Shown: one piece after another, positions 38,946-46,414 of the stretch
Layout of the letters: every line of letters begins with the position of its first letter
Position numbering within the stretch: position 1 is the first letter of the stretch
Assembly: GCA_023411575.1 (NCBI GenBank)
Contig: JAEYOP010000033.1
Span: forward strand, 1-46,414
Reading direction: 5' to 3'
DNA: 46,414 bases
From: Bacillota bacterium
Lineage (GTDB): Bacteria; Bacillota; Clostridia; Acetivibrionales; DTU013
Made by a program: the position numbers and the translations under genes
The notes under the pieces: generated by a model
Database searches by the model: none
The model's input: only the letters and a program-made list of their open reading frames with translations
What the model was told of the DNA's origin: nothing

Positions 38946-39722
38946 ATGTTCCTGAAGGCGGCTTTGAAATTCAGAAATATTTTGTTGCTTCTGGCGGGTC
39001 TGGTCCTGGCGCTGAGCGCCGCTTCCAGCGAGCTTGCGTGGCTTGCCGCGTTTTTTGGGGCGGCGGGGGTTGCCGCTTACGTTGTTGCGGTTTACCGTAC
39101 CGCGACCAGCCGCAAATTCAGGGACGAGGTGACTCTTTCGGAAAAGCTGGAAGGCATAGACAAGCTCAGCTGGGAATGCAACAGTCTGTACAGGCGTGTA
39201 TCGAGGAGCCTGGGGAAAACGCTGCGGATGAAAGCCGTGGGCGTCATGAAGCAAAAAGACGAACTGATGAATTACTTCAACAAATACAGCGAGGATCCCA
39301 TAAAGCAAAGAATCATTGAGCAGGCATTGAAGCTCGTTATGGCATATCTGAACCTGGCCAGCAACTATTCGGACAGGATGCGGGAATTATCCCAGCAAAA
39401 CCTGAATGAGCTGCACGCAAGGATCAACACCAACAACCGGAGGCTTGGTTCGCTCCAAAACTACGAGGCCGTGCTGGAGCTTACCAAAACCGTCGAAATG
39501 GATGAAAAGCTTCTCAAGAGCCTGAAGGAGGAACGGGAGGAGCTGGAAATGGTCAATGTAAGGCTGGAACAGATCGAGAGCACCATCGTGGGCTTCAAGC
39601 ACCGCATCCTTTCAAGCGAGCTTTCCGATCCGGAGACCGAAGAAATCGAAACGGTCATCAATGAGGCCACTGCCCTGGACAATGCGCTCAATGAGCACAG
39701 CAGAACGCGCCAGAGGCTATGA
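38946..39722 (+). CDS. Membrane-anchored coiled-coil protein, unknown
   Basis: A 258-residue protein I do not recognise. Two hydrophobic helices near the N-terminus (ILLLLAGLVLALSA and LAAFFGAAGVAAYVVAV, within 10-50) are followed by a long helical region of over 200 residues with heptad-like patterns of Leu/Glu/Lys (for example ETVINEATALDNALNEH). ATG at 38946 is preferred because AAGGGTGG lies 7 nt upstream; TTG at 38928 would place the Shine-Dalgarno inside the gene. A TATAAT box at about 38887 hints at its own promoter. It overlaps the metF stop by 6 bp. A scaffold role in division or sporulation is only a guess from position. Confidence 0.6.
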   Translation: MFLKAALKFRNILLLLAGLVLALSAASSELAWLAAFFGAAGVAAYVVAVYRTATSRKFRDEVTLSEKLEGIDKLSWECNSLYRRVSRSLGKTLRMKAVGVMKQKDELMNYFNKYSEDPIKQRIIEQALKLVMAYLNLASNYSDRMRELSQQNLNELHARINTNNRRLGSLQNYEAVLELTKTVEMDEKLLKSLKEEREELEMVNVRLEQIESTIVGFKHRILSSELSDPETEEIETVINEATALDNALNEHSRTRQRL

Positions 39723-40577
39723 TATCCCATTCATGATTTCCGCAGTGGATTTTGGCCGGTTCATCGTATAAAGGTGAATGCCGTCCACTCCGTTTTCGAT
39801 CAGATCCCGTATCTGGTTTATGGCATAATCAATTCCCGCTTTCCGCAGATCATCGGGGCTATTCTGGTATTTATCCATCATGAGCACCAGCTTTGCCGGA
39901 ATGGAACATCCGCTTTTGGCCGATATGGATTTGATCTGGTCCGCCTTGAAGATCGGCATGATTCCGGCCGCTACGGGGCAATCGATCCCCTTTGCCCGGA
40001 TTTTTTCCATGAAATCATAAAAGAGCCGGTTGTCGAAAAACAGCTGCGTAATCAGAAAATCAACGCCCCTGTCCACTTTCTCCTTCAGATGTGCTATATC
40101 CGTACTGAGCCTTTTTGAATCTACATGCCCTTCCACATAGGCTGCCGCGGCGATGCAGAAATTGTTGACCCGCCGGATATGCTCCACGAGTTCCGTGGCA
40201 TAGCTGTAAGCATTCTTGCTGAAATCGAAATCCGGATTGTTTGCTGGGGGATCGCCCCTTAAAGCCAGTATGTTTTCCAGCCCGGACTCATGCATGAAGG
40301 CCAGCATGCCGCTGATTTCCTCCGCCGTATGGCCGACGCAGGTGAAATGCGCCATGCTTTCGATGCGATGCAGCTTCTTTATCCTGGAGGCGATCTCCAG
40401 GGTGCGGCCCTTCTGGCTTCCGCCGGCGCCGTAGGTTACGCTGATATAGTCGGGCTTCAGCTCCTCGAACTGGCCGAGGTGCTCATATATGGTGTCCAGC
40501 GGGACATCCGGCTTTGGGGGGAATATTTCGAAGGCGATCACCGGTTTCTTGCCTTTATACAGCTCATTGATTTTCAT
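39717..40577 (-). CDS. metF: Methylenetetrahydrofolate reductase
   Basis: A 286-residue flavoprotein that reduces 5,10-methylene-THF to 5-methyl-THF. The TIM barrel shows AFEIFPPKPD near the start, SVTYGAGGSQKGRTLEIASRI, ALRGDPPANNPDFD and QLFFDNRLFYDF in normal order. The start at ATG 40577 follows GGAGG by 5 nt; an earlier in-frame codon lacks support. No MetV partner, seen in acetogens, is encoded here, so it may feed methionine synthesis or a folate C1 branch. It is divergent from nfnAB and has a strong promoter. Confidence 0.95.
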   Translation of the reverse strand: MKINELYKGKKPVIAFEIFPPKPDVPLDTIYEHLGQFEELKPDYISVTYGAGGSQKGRTLEIASRIKKLHRIESMAHFTCVGHTAEEISGMLAFMHESGLENILALRGDPPANNPDFDFSKNAYSYATELVEHIRRVNNFCIAAAAYVEGHVDSKRLSTDIAHLKEKVDRGVDFLITQLFFDNRLFYDFMEKIRAKGIDCPVAAGIMPIFKADQIKSISAKSGCSIPAKLVLMMDKYQNSPDDLRKAGIDYAINQIRDLIENGVDGIHLYTMNRPKSTAEIMNGIS

Positions 40578-40606
40578 AAGAACCTCCAACAAAATCCATT
40601 AAATTT

Positions 40607-40634
40607 ATTATAACATCATTTAAATTGGTGTCAA
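40607..40634 (-). promoter_or_regulatory. Sigma-A promoter of metF
   Basis: On the minus strand: TTGACA (40634-40629), 16-bp spacer, TATAAT (40612-40607), both perfect matches. The leader is about 22-25 nt, so no S-box or other riboswitch is present. Confidence 0.85.
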
Positions 40635-40841
40635 GTACAATTAAAATGCAATTAAATTCATTAAGTTTGTTTTTCGCCTGTTCTTTTCAGGTCGCGAGTT
40701 TCCCGGCCCCTCCTATTAACTTGTTTCCAAAGCAGTCAGGTTATGCATATTGGGAAGCGGTCATAATATTCGGGCGGGATATTGCAGTTTGAAATAGAGT
40801 GGTTTAAAATAAAAAAGAATATTGTACTGTGGAATTTTCAT

Positions 40842-40876
40842 AAGTTGCATGTTTCAAAACTGCAACTTCTATTTTT
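40842..40876 (+). terminator. Hairpin with T tract just upstream of nfnA (attenuator-like)
   Basis: AAGTTGCA (40842-40849) and TGCAACTT (40861-40868) with an 11-nt loop, then CTATTTTTA. It lies only about 28 bp before the nfnA ATG and inside its likely transcript, so it may act as an attenuator or as an operator rather than a gene-end terminator. No convincing promoter was found between it and metF. Confidence 0.45.
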
Positions 40877-40903
40877 AATGAGGGAGTATCAGGGAGGTTC
40901 GAT

Positions 40904-41749
40904 ATGTTCAGAATTATAAAGAAAGAGGTGCTCAATCCTGCCGTCAAGCTGTTCGAGGTAGAGGCGCCTTATGTTGCGAGGAAGGCGGAACCGGGCCAGT
41001 TCATCATTCTTCGGGTGAACGAGGAGGGAGAACGGATTCCCCTGACGATTGCGGATTATGACCGGGAGAGGGGGACCGTTTCGATCATCTTCCAGGAGGT
41101 CGGCAAGAGCACGAAGCTGCTCGGAACGCTGGAAGAGGGGGACATGCTCCTGGACTTTGCCGGACCCCTCGGCGTTGCCAGCCATCTGGAGGGCTATAAA
41201 AAAGCGGCGGTCATCGGCGGCGGACTGGGTACCGCCATCGCCTATCCCCAGGCGAAGAAGCTTCACAGTCTCGGAACGGAAGTCGATGTGATCACGGGTT
41301 TTCGCAACAGCAGCCTGATCCTCCTGGAGAAGGAGCTGAAAGCGGCCAGTACCAGGCTGTTTATTGCTACGGACGACGGTTCGAACGGCAACAAGGGCTT
41401 TGTAACCGACATCCTGAAAAAGCTTATCGAGGAAGGCAACCAATACGACCTGGTGATAGCCATCGGGCCGTTGATCATGATGAAAATGGTGTCCCTGCTG
41501 ACGAAGCAGTACGGGATCAAAACCCTGGTCAGCATGAATCCGGTGATGATAGATGGTACGGGAATGTGCGGCGGCTGCCGTGTCACCGTGGGCGGCAAAA
41601 CAAAGTTCGCCTGTGTGGACGGCCCCGATTTCGACGGGCATGAGGTCGATTTCGACGAGGCCATGAGAAGGCAGGCCATGTACAGGGAGCATGAAAAAAG
41701 GTCCCTCGACGATCACAATTGCAGACTGGGGGGTGCCGCAAATGCCTGA
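40904..41749 (+). CDS. nfnA: NfnA-type subunit: FAD/[2Fe-2S] NAD(H)-binding protein
   Basis: A 281-residue protein of the dihydroorotate dehydrogenase electron-transfer/sulfide dehydrogenase beta type. It has an FAD domain (PGQFIILRVNEEGERIPLTI), an NAD-binding domain (GGGLGTAIAYPQAKKL) and a C-terminal [2Fe-2S] segment DGTGMCGGCRVTVGG ending at a further Cys in KFACVDG. With NfnB it forms the NADH-dependent reduced ferredoxin:NADP+ oxidoreductase, an electron-bifurcating enzyme of anaerobes. GGGAGTATCAGGGAGG lies upstream. The stop overlaps nfnB by 8 nt, supporting a single complex. Confidence 0.9.
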   Translation: MFRIIKKEVLNPAVKLFEVEAPYVARKAEPGQFIILRVNEEGERIPLTIADYDRERGTVSIIFQEVGKSTKLLGTLEEGDMLLDFAGPLGVASHLEGYKKAAVIGGGLGTAIAYPQAKKLHSLGTEVDVITGFRNSSLILLEKELKAASTRLFIATDDGSNGNKGFVTDILKKLIEEGNQYDLVIAIGPLIMMKMVSLLTKQYGIKTLVSMNPVMIDGTGMCGGCRVTVGGKTKFACVDGPDFDGHEVDFDEAMRRQAMYREHEKRSLDDHNCRLGGAANA

Positions 41750-43145
41750 TATGTCTTTGCAGAAAACAAGAATGCCGGAGCAGGAGCCGGATAGAAGAAA
41801 CAAGAACTTTTCGGAGGTGGCGCTGGGCTACACCGAGGAAATGGCGCTGAAGGAGTCGCAGAGATGCCTCCAGTGCAAGACGAAGCCCTGTGTGGCAGGC
41901 TGCCCGGTGAACGTCCAGATCCCCGAATTTATCAAATTGATCGGGGAAGGCGACTTTGAAGGAGCCTGCAACAAGATCAAGGAAACCAACAGCCTTCCGG
42001 CCATCTGCGGAAGGGTCTGTCCCCAGGAGACCCAGTGCGAGCAGCTCTGTGTCCGGGGCAAAAAGGGAGAGCCGGTCGGGATCGGCAGGCTTGAGCGATT
42101 CGCGGCAGACTGGTTCATGGCAAACCGGGAGAGCCATGTCTCCTGCACCGTACGCAACGGCAGGAAGGTCGCTGTTGTCGGATCGGGACCGGCGGGTCTG
42201 ACGTGCGCCGGCGACTTGGCGAAGCTGGGGTATGAGGTGACGATTTTTGAAGCGTTCCATGTGCCGGGCGGCGTATTGATGTATGGAATTCCCGAGTTCA
42301 GGCTTCCCAAGGCCCTTGTTCAGAAAGAAATTGACAACGTAAGGAATCTGGGAGTCGATATCATGACAAACATGGTCATCGGAAAGGTATTGTCCCTGGA
42401 CGAGCTGGAAGCGGAGGGCTTTGAAGCCTTCTTTATTGGAAGCGGCGCAGGACTGCCGAGCTTCATGGGCATCCCGGGCGAGAACCTGAACGGCGTCTAT
42501 TCGGCCAATGAATTTCTCACCAGAATAAACCTTATGAAGGCTTATAAATTCCCCGAAACGGACACCCCGGTCAGGGTGACGGAAAGCGTGGCCGTAGTGG
42601 GCGGCGGAAATGTTGCGATGGATGCGGCGAGATGCGCGAAGAGGCTTGGAGCAAAGAACGTCTATATCGTATACAGGCGTTCGGAGGCGGAAATGCCGGC
42701 AAGAGTGGAGGAAGTGCATCACGCAAAGGAAGAAGGCATCGTGTTCAAGCTCCTGACCAACCCGACGAAGATCCTCGGAACGGAGGACGGCTGGGTCAAA
42801 GGAATGGAATGCGTTGAAATGGAATTGGGCGAACCGGATGCGTCCGGAAGGAGAAGGCCCGTTCCGAAGCAGGGTTCCGAGCAGACTCTCGACGTGCAGA
42901 CGGTGGTCATCGCCATCGGCCAGTCCCCGAATCCGTTGATCAAATCCACGACGCCGGGGCTGGAGACCCAGAAATGGGGAGGCATCATCGTGGAGGAGGA
43001 AACCGGCGCCACCAGCCGGGATGGCGTATACGCCGGCGGCGATGCCGTTACGGGCGCCGCGACCGTCATTCTCGCCATGGGCGCGGGTAAAAAGGCAGCC
43101 AAGGCGATTGATGAGTATTTAAGCGCAAAACACGCGGAGAAATAG
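41742..43145 (+). CDS. nfnB: NfnB-type subunit: FAD/[4Fe-4S] NADPH-binding protein (glutamate synthase small-chain family)
   Basis: A 467-residue flavoprotein with two N-terminal [4Fe-4S] sites, CLQCKTKPCVAGCPV and CGRVCPQETQCEQLC, an FAD-binding Rossmann fold (VAVVGSGPAGLTCAGDLAKL), an NADP-binding fold (VAVVGGGNVAMDAARCAKR) and a GD motif near the C-terminus (YAGGDAVTGAATVILAMGAG). In GltD-type annotation it would be the glutamate synthase small subunit, but the adjacent NfnA and the absence of a large subunit favour NfnB. ATG at 41742 is chosen because of GGGGGTG 7 nt upstream. Confidence 0.92.
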   Translation: MPDMSLQKTRMPEQEPDRRNKNFSEVALGYTEEMALKESQRCLQCKTKPCVAGCPVNVQIPEFIKLIGEGDFEGACNKIKETNSLPAICGRVCPQETQCEQLCVRGKKGEPVGIGRLERFAADWFMANRESHVSCTVRNGRKVAVVGSGPAGLTCAGDLAKLGYEVTIFEAFHVPGGVLMYGIPEFRLPKALVQKEIDNVRNLGVDIMTNMVIGKVLSLDELEAEGFEAFFIGSGAGLPSFMGIPGENLNGVYSANEFLTRINLMKAYKFPETDTPVRVTESVAVVGGGNVAMDAARCAKRLGAKNVYIVYRRSEAEMPARVEEVHHAKEEGIVFKLLTNPTKILGTEDGWVKGMECVEMELGEPDASGRRRPVPKQGSEQTLDVQTVVIAIGQSPNPLIKSTTPGLETQKWGGIIVEEETGATSRDGVYAGGDAVTGAATVILAMGAGKKAAKAIDEYLSAKHAEK

Positions 43146-43187
43146 CGGCGGCAATGCGGGGGAAAGCAGTACAGGAGAAAGATCACG

Positions 43188-43220
43188 CGGGGCGGGGAGC
43201 AAGCTTCCCTGTCCCGTTTT
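43188..43220 (+). terminator. Intrinsic terminator after nfnAB
   Basis: CGGGGCGGGGAG (43188-43199) pairs with TTCCCTGTCCCG (43205-43216), 12 bp including three G-U pairs, then TTTTCTTATTTC. Confidence 0.8.
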
Positions 43221-43321
43221 CTTATTTCTGCGCTCCTCGAAAGCCGTCTCACCTGTTGTGTGTGGATATTTCAGTAAGCGCAGTAAATTTGAGCATATTT
43301 GATTAAACTGGTCAAACCTAC

Positions 43322-43351
43322 TTGACAAGGCCGGCCGGTCTTTTGTATAAT
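43322..43351 (+). promoter_or_regulatory. Promoter of the two tRNA-Gly genes
   Basis: TTGACA (43322-43327), 18-bp spacer, TATAAT (43346-43351), both consensus. Transcription should start near 43358, about 23 bp before the first tRNA. Confidence 0.9.
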
Positions 43352-43380
43352 AGCTTTTGCCTGATGAATTTGTTTAACCT

Positions 43381-43455
43381 GCGGGATTAACTCAGTGGTA
43401 GAGTGTCACCTTGCCAAGGTGAAAGTCGCGAGTCCGAATCTCGTATCCCGCTCCA
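43381..43455 (+). tRNA. tRNA-Gly (GCC)
   Basis: Acceptor stem GCGGGAT/ATCCCGC (43381-43387 and 43445-43451), D-arm with CTCAGTGGTAGAG, anticodon loop TTGCCAA within stem TCACC/GGTGA, T-arm with GAGTCCGAATCTC, and an encoded CCA end. The anticodon is GCC. Confidence 0.97.
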
Positions 43456-43459
43456 ATAT

Positions 43460-43533
43460 GCGGGTGTAGTTCAATGGTAGAACATCAGCCTTCCAAGCTG
43501 ATTGCGTGGGTCCGATTCCCATCACCCGCTCCA
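43460..43533 (+). tRNA. tRNA-Gly (TCC)
   Basis: Acceptor GCGGGTG/CACCCGC, D-arm TTCAATGGTAGAA, anticodon loop CTTCCAA in stem TCAGC/GCTGA, T-arm GGGTCCGATTCCC, encoded CCA (43531-43533). The anticodon is TCC. It follows the GCC gene by only 4 bp, so both come from one precursor. Confidence 0.97.
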
Positions 43534-43538
43534 GAATG

Positions 43539-43585
43539 AAAAAAGAGATGTATTTTGCGGATACCGCGGGATATATCTCTTTTTT
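43539..43585 (+). terminator. Terminator after the tRNA-Gly pair
   Basis: AAAAAAGAGAT (43539-43549) and ATCTCTTTTTT (43575-43585) form the stem; a short inner GCGG/CCGC stem lies in the loop. The T run at the end supports intrinsic termination in the forward direction. Confidence 0.8.
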
Positions 43586-43605
43586 GTCCATTTTGCCCGA
43601 AGATA

Positions 43606-43634
43606 TTGAATATTGAGCAAGTGAATATTATAAT
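43606..43634 (+). promoter_or_regulatory. Sigma-A promoter of the pyrophosphatase gene
   Basis: TTGAAT (43606-43611), 17-bp spacer, TATAAT (43629-43634). A leader of about 75 nt precedes the start codon. Confidence 0.8.
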
Positions 43635-43716
43635 GTAACATGGTGTAAATTTTTTATCTTCTTCCTTTACGGGAGATTAAAAATACATACTACTATTTAT
43701 TTAAGGGGAGGAAGCA

Positions 43717-46173
43717 ATGATGGATGTTAGCAAGAAAACCAATAAGCGGCTGAAAGTCCTGTTTATTGGCGTAGTCGGTCTCTTGACAGTCCTGCTGATG
43801 CCGATGATGGCATTTGCAAGCGAAGCGGACCTGAAGGTTCCCGAGTTCACCGCAGGTCAGAATACCCTTCTGATCAGCGGCATGATCGTGTGCTTTCTAG
43901 GAATGCTTTTCGGCCTTTACCAGTTTATCCGGGTTAGAAACCTGAGAGCTCACAAATCGATGCTGGATGTTTCAAATACCATTTTTGAAACCTGTAAAAC
44001 CTATTTGGTCCAGCAAGGTAAATTCCTTTTGATCCTGTTTGTTTTTATAGGCGCATGTATGGCGTTCTACTTCGGGTTCCTCGAAGGCAAAGGCGCAGGC
44101 GATGTGCTTCTGATCCTTTTATGGACGGTTATCGGTATTCTCGGTTCTTACGGCGTAGCCTGGTATGGCATCCGCATGAATACGCTGGCAAACAGCAGAA
44201 TGGCCTTTTCCTCACTGGAAAAAAAGCCGCTCAAGCTCCTGAACATCCCCCTGGATGCGGGCATGAGCATCGGCGTTCTCCTGATCTGCGTCGAGCTTCT
44301 CGTCATGCTGTTCATACTCCGCTTTGTACCCCGTGAGCTGGCCGGCGCAAGCTTCATCGGCTTTGCAATCGGCGAATCCCTGGGCGCCAGCGCGCTCCGT
44401 ATCGCCGGCGGTATCTTCACCAAAATCGCCGACATCGGAAGCGACCTGATGAAAATCGTATTCAAGATCAAAGAAGACGACCCGCGTAACCCCGGCGTCA
44501 TCGCAGACTGTACCGGTGACAACGCAGGCGACAGCGTAGGCCCGACGGCCGACGGTTTCGAAACCTACGGCGTAACCGGCGTTGCCCTGATCTCCTTCAT
44601 CTGCCTCGCAGTAGGAAAAGGCGATGTGAATCTGCAGACACACTTCCTGATCTGGATCTTTGTAATGCGTATCCTGATGATCCTGACCTCGGTCGGAGCA
44701 TTCTATATTAACAAAGGCCTCAGCAAGGCCCTTTACGGCAAAAAGACGGACATGGATTTCGAACAGCCCCTGACAAACCTCGTCTGGATCACTTCCATCC
44801 TGTCCATCGCAGTAACCTTTGTAGCAAGCTATTTCCTCATCGGCCCCGGTTCCGAAGTGACGCTCCATCCCGGCAACCTGTGGCTCATCCTTGCGGCGAT
44901 CATCAGCTGCGGCACGCTTGGCGCGGCTTTGATCCCCGAGTTTACAAAAATCTTTACCAGCCCGAAATCGGCTCACGTACAGGAAACCGTCAAATCCTCC
45001 GAGGAGGGCGGGCCTTCCCTGAATATCCTGGCCGGTCTGATCGCCGGTAACTTCAGCGCGTTCTGGAAGGGCATGGTCTTCTTCGGTTTGATGTTTGTAG
45101 CCTATATCGCAAGCCAGCAGGGCCTTGGCGAAATCATGGTCTATCCGTCCATCTTCGCATTCGGCCTTGTGGCATTCGGATTCCTCGGAATGGGACCCGT
45201 CACCATCGCGGTGGACAGCTATGGTCCGGTTACCGACAATGCACAGTCCATTTATGAGCTTTCCCTGATCGAAACCCTGCCGAACATCGAAAAGGAAATC
45301 GAGAAGGATTTCGGCTTCAAGCCGGACTTTGAAACGGGCAAGGATTATCTGGAGAAGAACGACGGCGCGGGCAACACCTTCAAGGCGACCGCGAAGCCGG
45401 TTCTCATCGGTACCGCCGTGGTCGGCGCAACGACCATGATCTTCTCCCTGATTCTGGTTATCAAGAACGTTCTGGGTGTTGAACCGGAAACGATCCTGAA
45501 TCTTTTGAACCCATACACCATTCTTGGCTTTATCTGCGGCGGCGCAGTCGTATACTGGTTCACCGGTGCATCGACCCAGGCTGTTTCCACCGGCGCATAC
45601 AGGGCGGTTGAGTACATCAAGAAGAACATTCAGCTGGACGAAAATGCAAGCCAGAAGGCAGCAACGGAAAAATCCAAGGAAGTTGTCAAGATCTGTACCC
45701 AGTACGCTCAAAAGGGTATGCTCAACATCTTCATCGCGATCTTCTCCTTTGCTCTCGCATTTGCATTTATATCCGCTCCGGCGGGCAGGACCGAACCGGT
45801 TGCATTCTTCATCGCCTACCTGATCTCCATCGCCGTATTTGGTCTGTTCCAGGCCATATTCATGGCGAATGCCGGCGGTTGCTGGGATAACGCAAAGAAG
45901 GTCGTTGAAGTCGATCTGAAGCAAAAGGGCACCCCGCTGCATGATGCAACGGTTGTCGGCGATACGGTCGGCGATCCGTTCAAGGATACCTCCTCCGTTG
46001 CACTGAACCCGATCATCAAGTTCACGACACTGTTCGGAACACTCGCTATGGAAATTGCGCTGACGGAAGCCTTCAGGGATGTTGCTCCGTATATCGGAGT
46101 CGTATTCCTGGCAGTTGCGTTCGTATTCGTATGGCGTTCCTTCTATGACATGAGGATCGGCAAAAAGAGCTAG
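43717..46173 (+). CDS. hppA: Membrane-bound ion-pumping pyrophosphatase, K+-independent type
   Basis: An 818-residue membrane protein with about 15 or 16 helices that couples PPi hydrolysis to H+ (or Na+) export. Substrate-site motifs are EDDPRNPGVIADCTGDNAGDSVG, VDSYGPVTDNAQSIYEL, NAGGCWDNAKKVVE and GDTVGDPFKDTSSVALN. The site that decides K+ dependence reads GNTFKATAK, with Lys556 where K+-dependent enzymes have Ala, so it should be K+-independent and probably H+-pumping. It is longer than the usual 700 residues, and its N-terminus (VLFIGVVGLLTVLLMPMMAFA) looks like a signal peptide or extra helix. GGGGAGGAAG precedes the ATG. A promoter and terminator make it monocistronic. Confidence 0.95.
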   Translation: MMDVSKKTNKRLKVLFIGVVGLLTVLLMPMMAFASEADLKVPEFTAGQNTLLISGMIVCFLGMLFGLYQFIRVRNLRAHKSMLDVSNTIFETCKTYLVQQGKFLLILFVFIGACMAFYFGFLEGKGAGDVLLILLWTVIGILGSYGVAWYGIRMNTLANSRMAFSSLEKKPLKLLNIPLDAGMSIGVLLICVELLVMLFILRFVPRELAGASFIGFAIGESLGASALRIAGGIFTKIADIGSDLMKIVFKIKEDDPRNPGVIADCTGDNAGDSVGPTADGFETYGVTGVALISFICLAVGKGDVNLQTHFLIWIFVMRILMILTSVGAFYINKGLSKALYGKKTDMDFEQPLTNLVWITSILSIAVTFVASYFLIGPGSEVTLHPGNLWLILAAIISCGTLGAALIPEFTKIFTSPKSAHVQETVKSSEEGGPSLNILAGLIAGNFSAFWKGMVFFGLMFVAYIASQQGLGEIMVYPSIFAFGLVAFGFLGMGPVTIAVDSYGPVTDNAQSIYELSLIETLPNIEKEIEKDFGFKPDFETGKDYLEKNDGAGNTFKATAKPVLIGTAVVGATTMIFSLILVIKNVLGVEPETILNLLNPYTILGFICGGAVVYWFTGASTQAVSTGAYRAVEYIKKNIQLDENASQKAATEKSKEVVKICTQYAQKGMLNIFIAIFSFALAFAFISAPAGRTEPVAFFIAYLISIAVFGLFQAIFMANAGGCWDNAKKVVEVDLKQKGTPLHDATVVGDTVGDPFKDTSSVALNPIIKFTTLFGTLAMEIALTEAFRDVAPYIGVVFLAVAFVFVWRSFYDMRIGKKS

Positions 46174-46220
46174 AAACCGGCAAACGGTTTTCCGGCAAAA
46201 AGAATAAGCGAAATGACAGA

Positions 46221-46257
46221 AGCCCTGCAGGAAGAGATTCTCTGCGGGGCTTTTTTT
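46221..46257 (+). terminator. Intrinsic terminator after hppA
   Basis: AGCCCTGCAG (46221-46230) pairs with CTGCGGGGCT (about 46242-46251, one G-U pair), followed by six more T residues (46252-46257). Confidence 0.85.
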
Positions 46258-46414
46258 GGAGGAATCCGTTCTGCAATGGATACAGCGCAATAGGCGGATA
46301 GGGTGAAGCAAGCGGACAGGACAAAGGAAGCGGATGAGGTAAATAAGGCAAGATAAAGAAGAAGGGTGAAGGAAAGAACGCGAAGGCAGGAACGCCTCAG
46401 GGATGAAGCCGACA
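46258..46414. other. Purine-rich window end, no gene seen
   Basis: The plus strand is dominated by A and G from about 46296 to 46400, with related short units such as AAGCGGACA and AAGCGGATG. No Shine-Dalgarno plus start or RNA fold is apparent. It may be the upstream region of a gene outside the window. Confidence 0.3.

Larger units (their letters stand above)
40578..40903. other. Divergent intergenic region between metF and nfnA
   Basis: It contains the metF promoter (40607-40634) and, near nfnA, a hairpin with a T tract (40842-40876). The central 200 bp has no gene and no riboswitch I recognise. Confidence 0.5.

Noticed and set aside
41742..43145. Glutamate synthase small subunit (gltD)
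   Set aside because: No large subunit is nearby, and the overlapping NfnA-type gene upstream supports the bifurcating transhydrogenase reading.
44212..46311. A 699-residue minus-strand frame opposite the pyrophosphatase
   Set aside because: Antisense shadow; the sense gene has all pyrophosphatase motifs.

Overview
This is a chromosomal segment of an anaerobic, spore-forming member of the Clostridia (Firmicutes). The evidence is a Spo0E-like phosphatase, a SpoIVFA/SpoIVFB-like pair, an electron-bifurcating NfnAB transhydrogenase, a membrane pyrophosphatase, a SleB-type cell-wall hydrolase under a c-di-AMP riboswitch, Gram-positive style Shine-Dalgarno sites and many near-consensus sigma-A promoters. 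By eye the base composition is somewhat above 50% GC, so this is not a low-GC Clostridium sensu stricto. I do not name a species. No transposase, integrase, phage gene or CRISPR array is visible.

Left part (1-13.5 kb): a peptidase T gene cut by the window edge; a LysM/SleB-like hydrolase with an upstream c-di-AMP (ydaO-yuaA) riboswitch; a giant 2948-residue cyclic beta-1,2-glucan synthase-like protein (membrane segments, GT84 glucosyltransferase, glycoamylase-like domain, GH94 phosphorylase) that fills almost 9 kb; a convergent cysteine-rich protein; a hairpin-rich intergenic region; a 60-residue Spo0E-like protein; and a convergent orphan ECF-type S component.

Middle part (13.7-28.2 kb): SEC-C protein, NADP isocitrate dehydrogenase, a polytopic PDZ protein with MinJ-like architecture, a GNAT acetyltransferase, a cytoplasmic ParB-like/BMP-fold fusion, a metallophosphoesterase, asparaginyl-tRNA synthetase, an Asp23/Gls24 protein, a flippase-like membrane protein with a DUF1638 protein, then a tight PspC / LiaF-like / class I isoprenoid-synthase-like operon. 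Facing it is a short operon of a single-domain ProC-like Rossmann protein and a DUF2284 cysteine-cluster protein, followed by a DUF4177 protein.

Right part (28.3-39.7 kb): a long co-directional cell-envelope and division block, maf-radC-mreBCD-mrdA-minCDE-mgsA, followed after a terminator by an M23 (SpoIVFA-like) and an M50 (SpoIVFB-like) protein and a coiled-coil membrane protein. It couples elongation (Mre/PBP2), division-site choice (Min) and forespore-to-mother-cell signalling. A 35-bp tandem repeat carrying small hairpins separates mreD from mrdA.

End (39.7-46.4 kb): metF divergent from nfnAB, two tRNA-Gly genes with their own promoter and terminator, and a divergent K+-independent-type membrane pyrophosphatase. 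Together metF, nfnAB, icd and hppA point to fermentative energy saving through folate C1 chemistry, NADPH/ferredoxin balancing and PPi-driven ion pumping.

No single large unknown system is evident. The most unusual items are the ParB-like/BMP fusion, the isoprenoid-synthase-like protein inside a PspC/LiaF envelope-stress operon, the ProC-like/DUF2284 pair, the 35-bp repeat before mrdA, and the coexistence of MinE with a MinJ-like PDZ protein.
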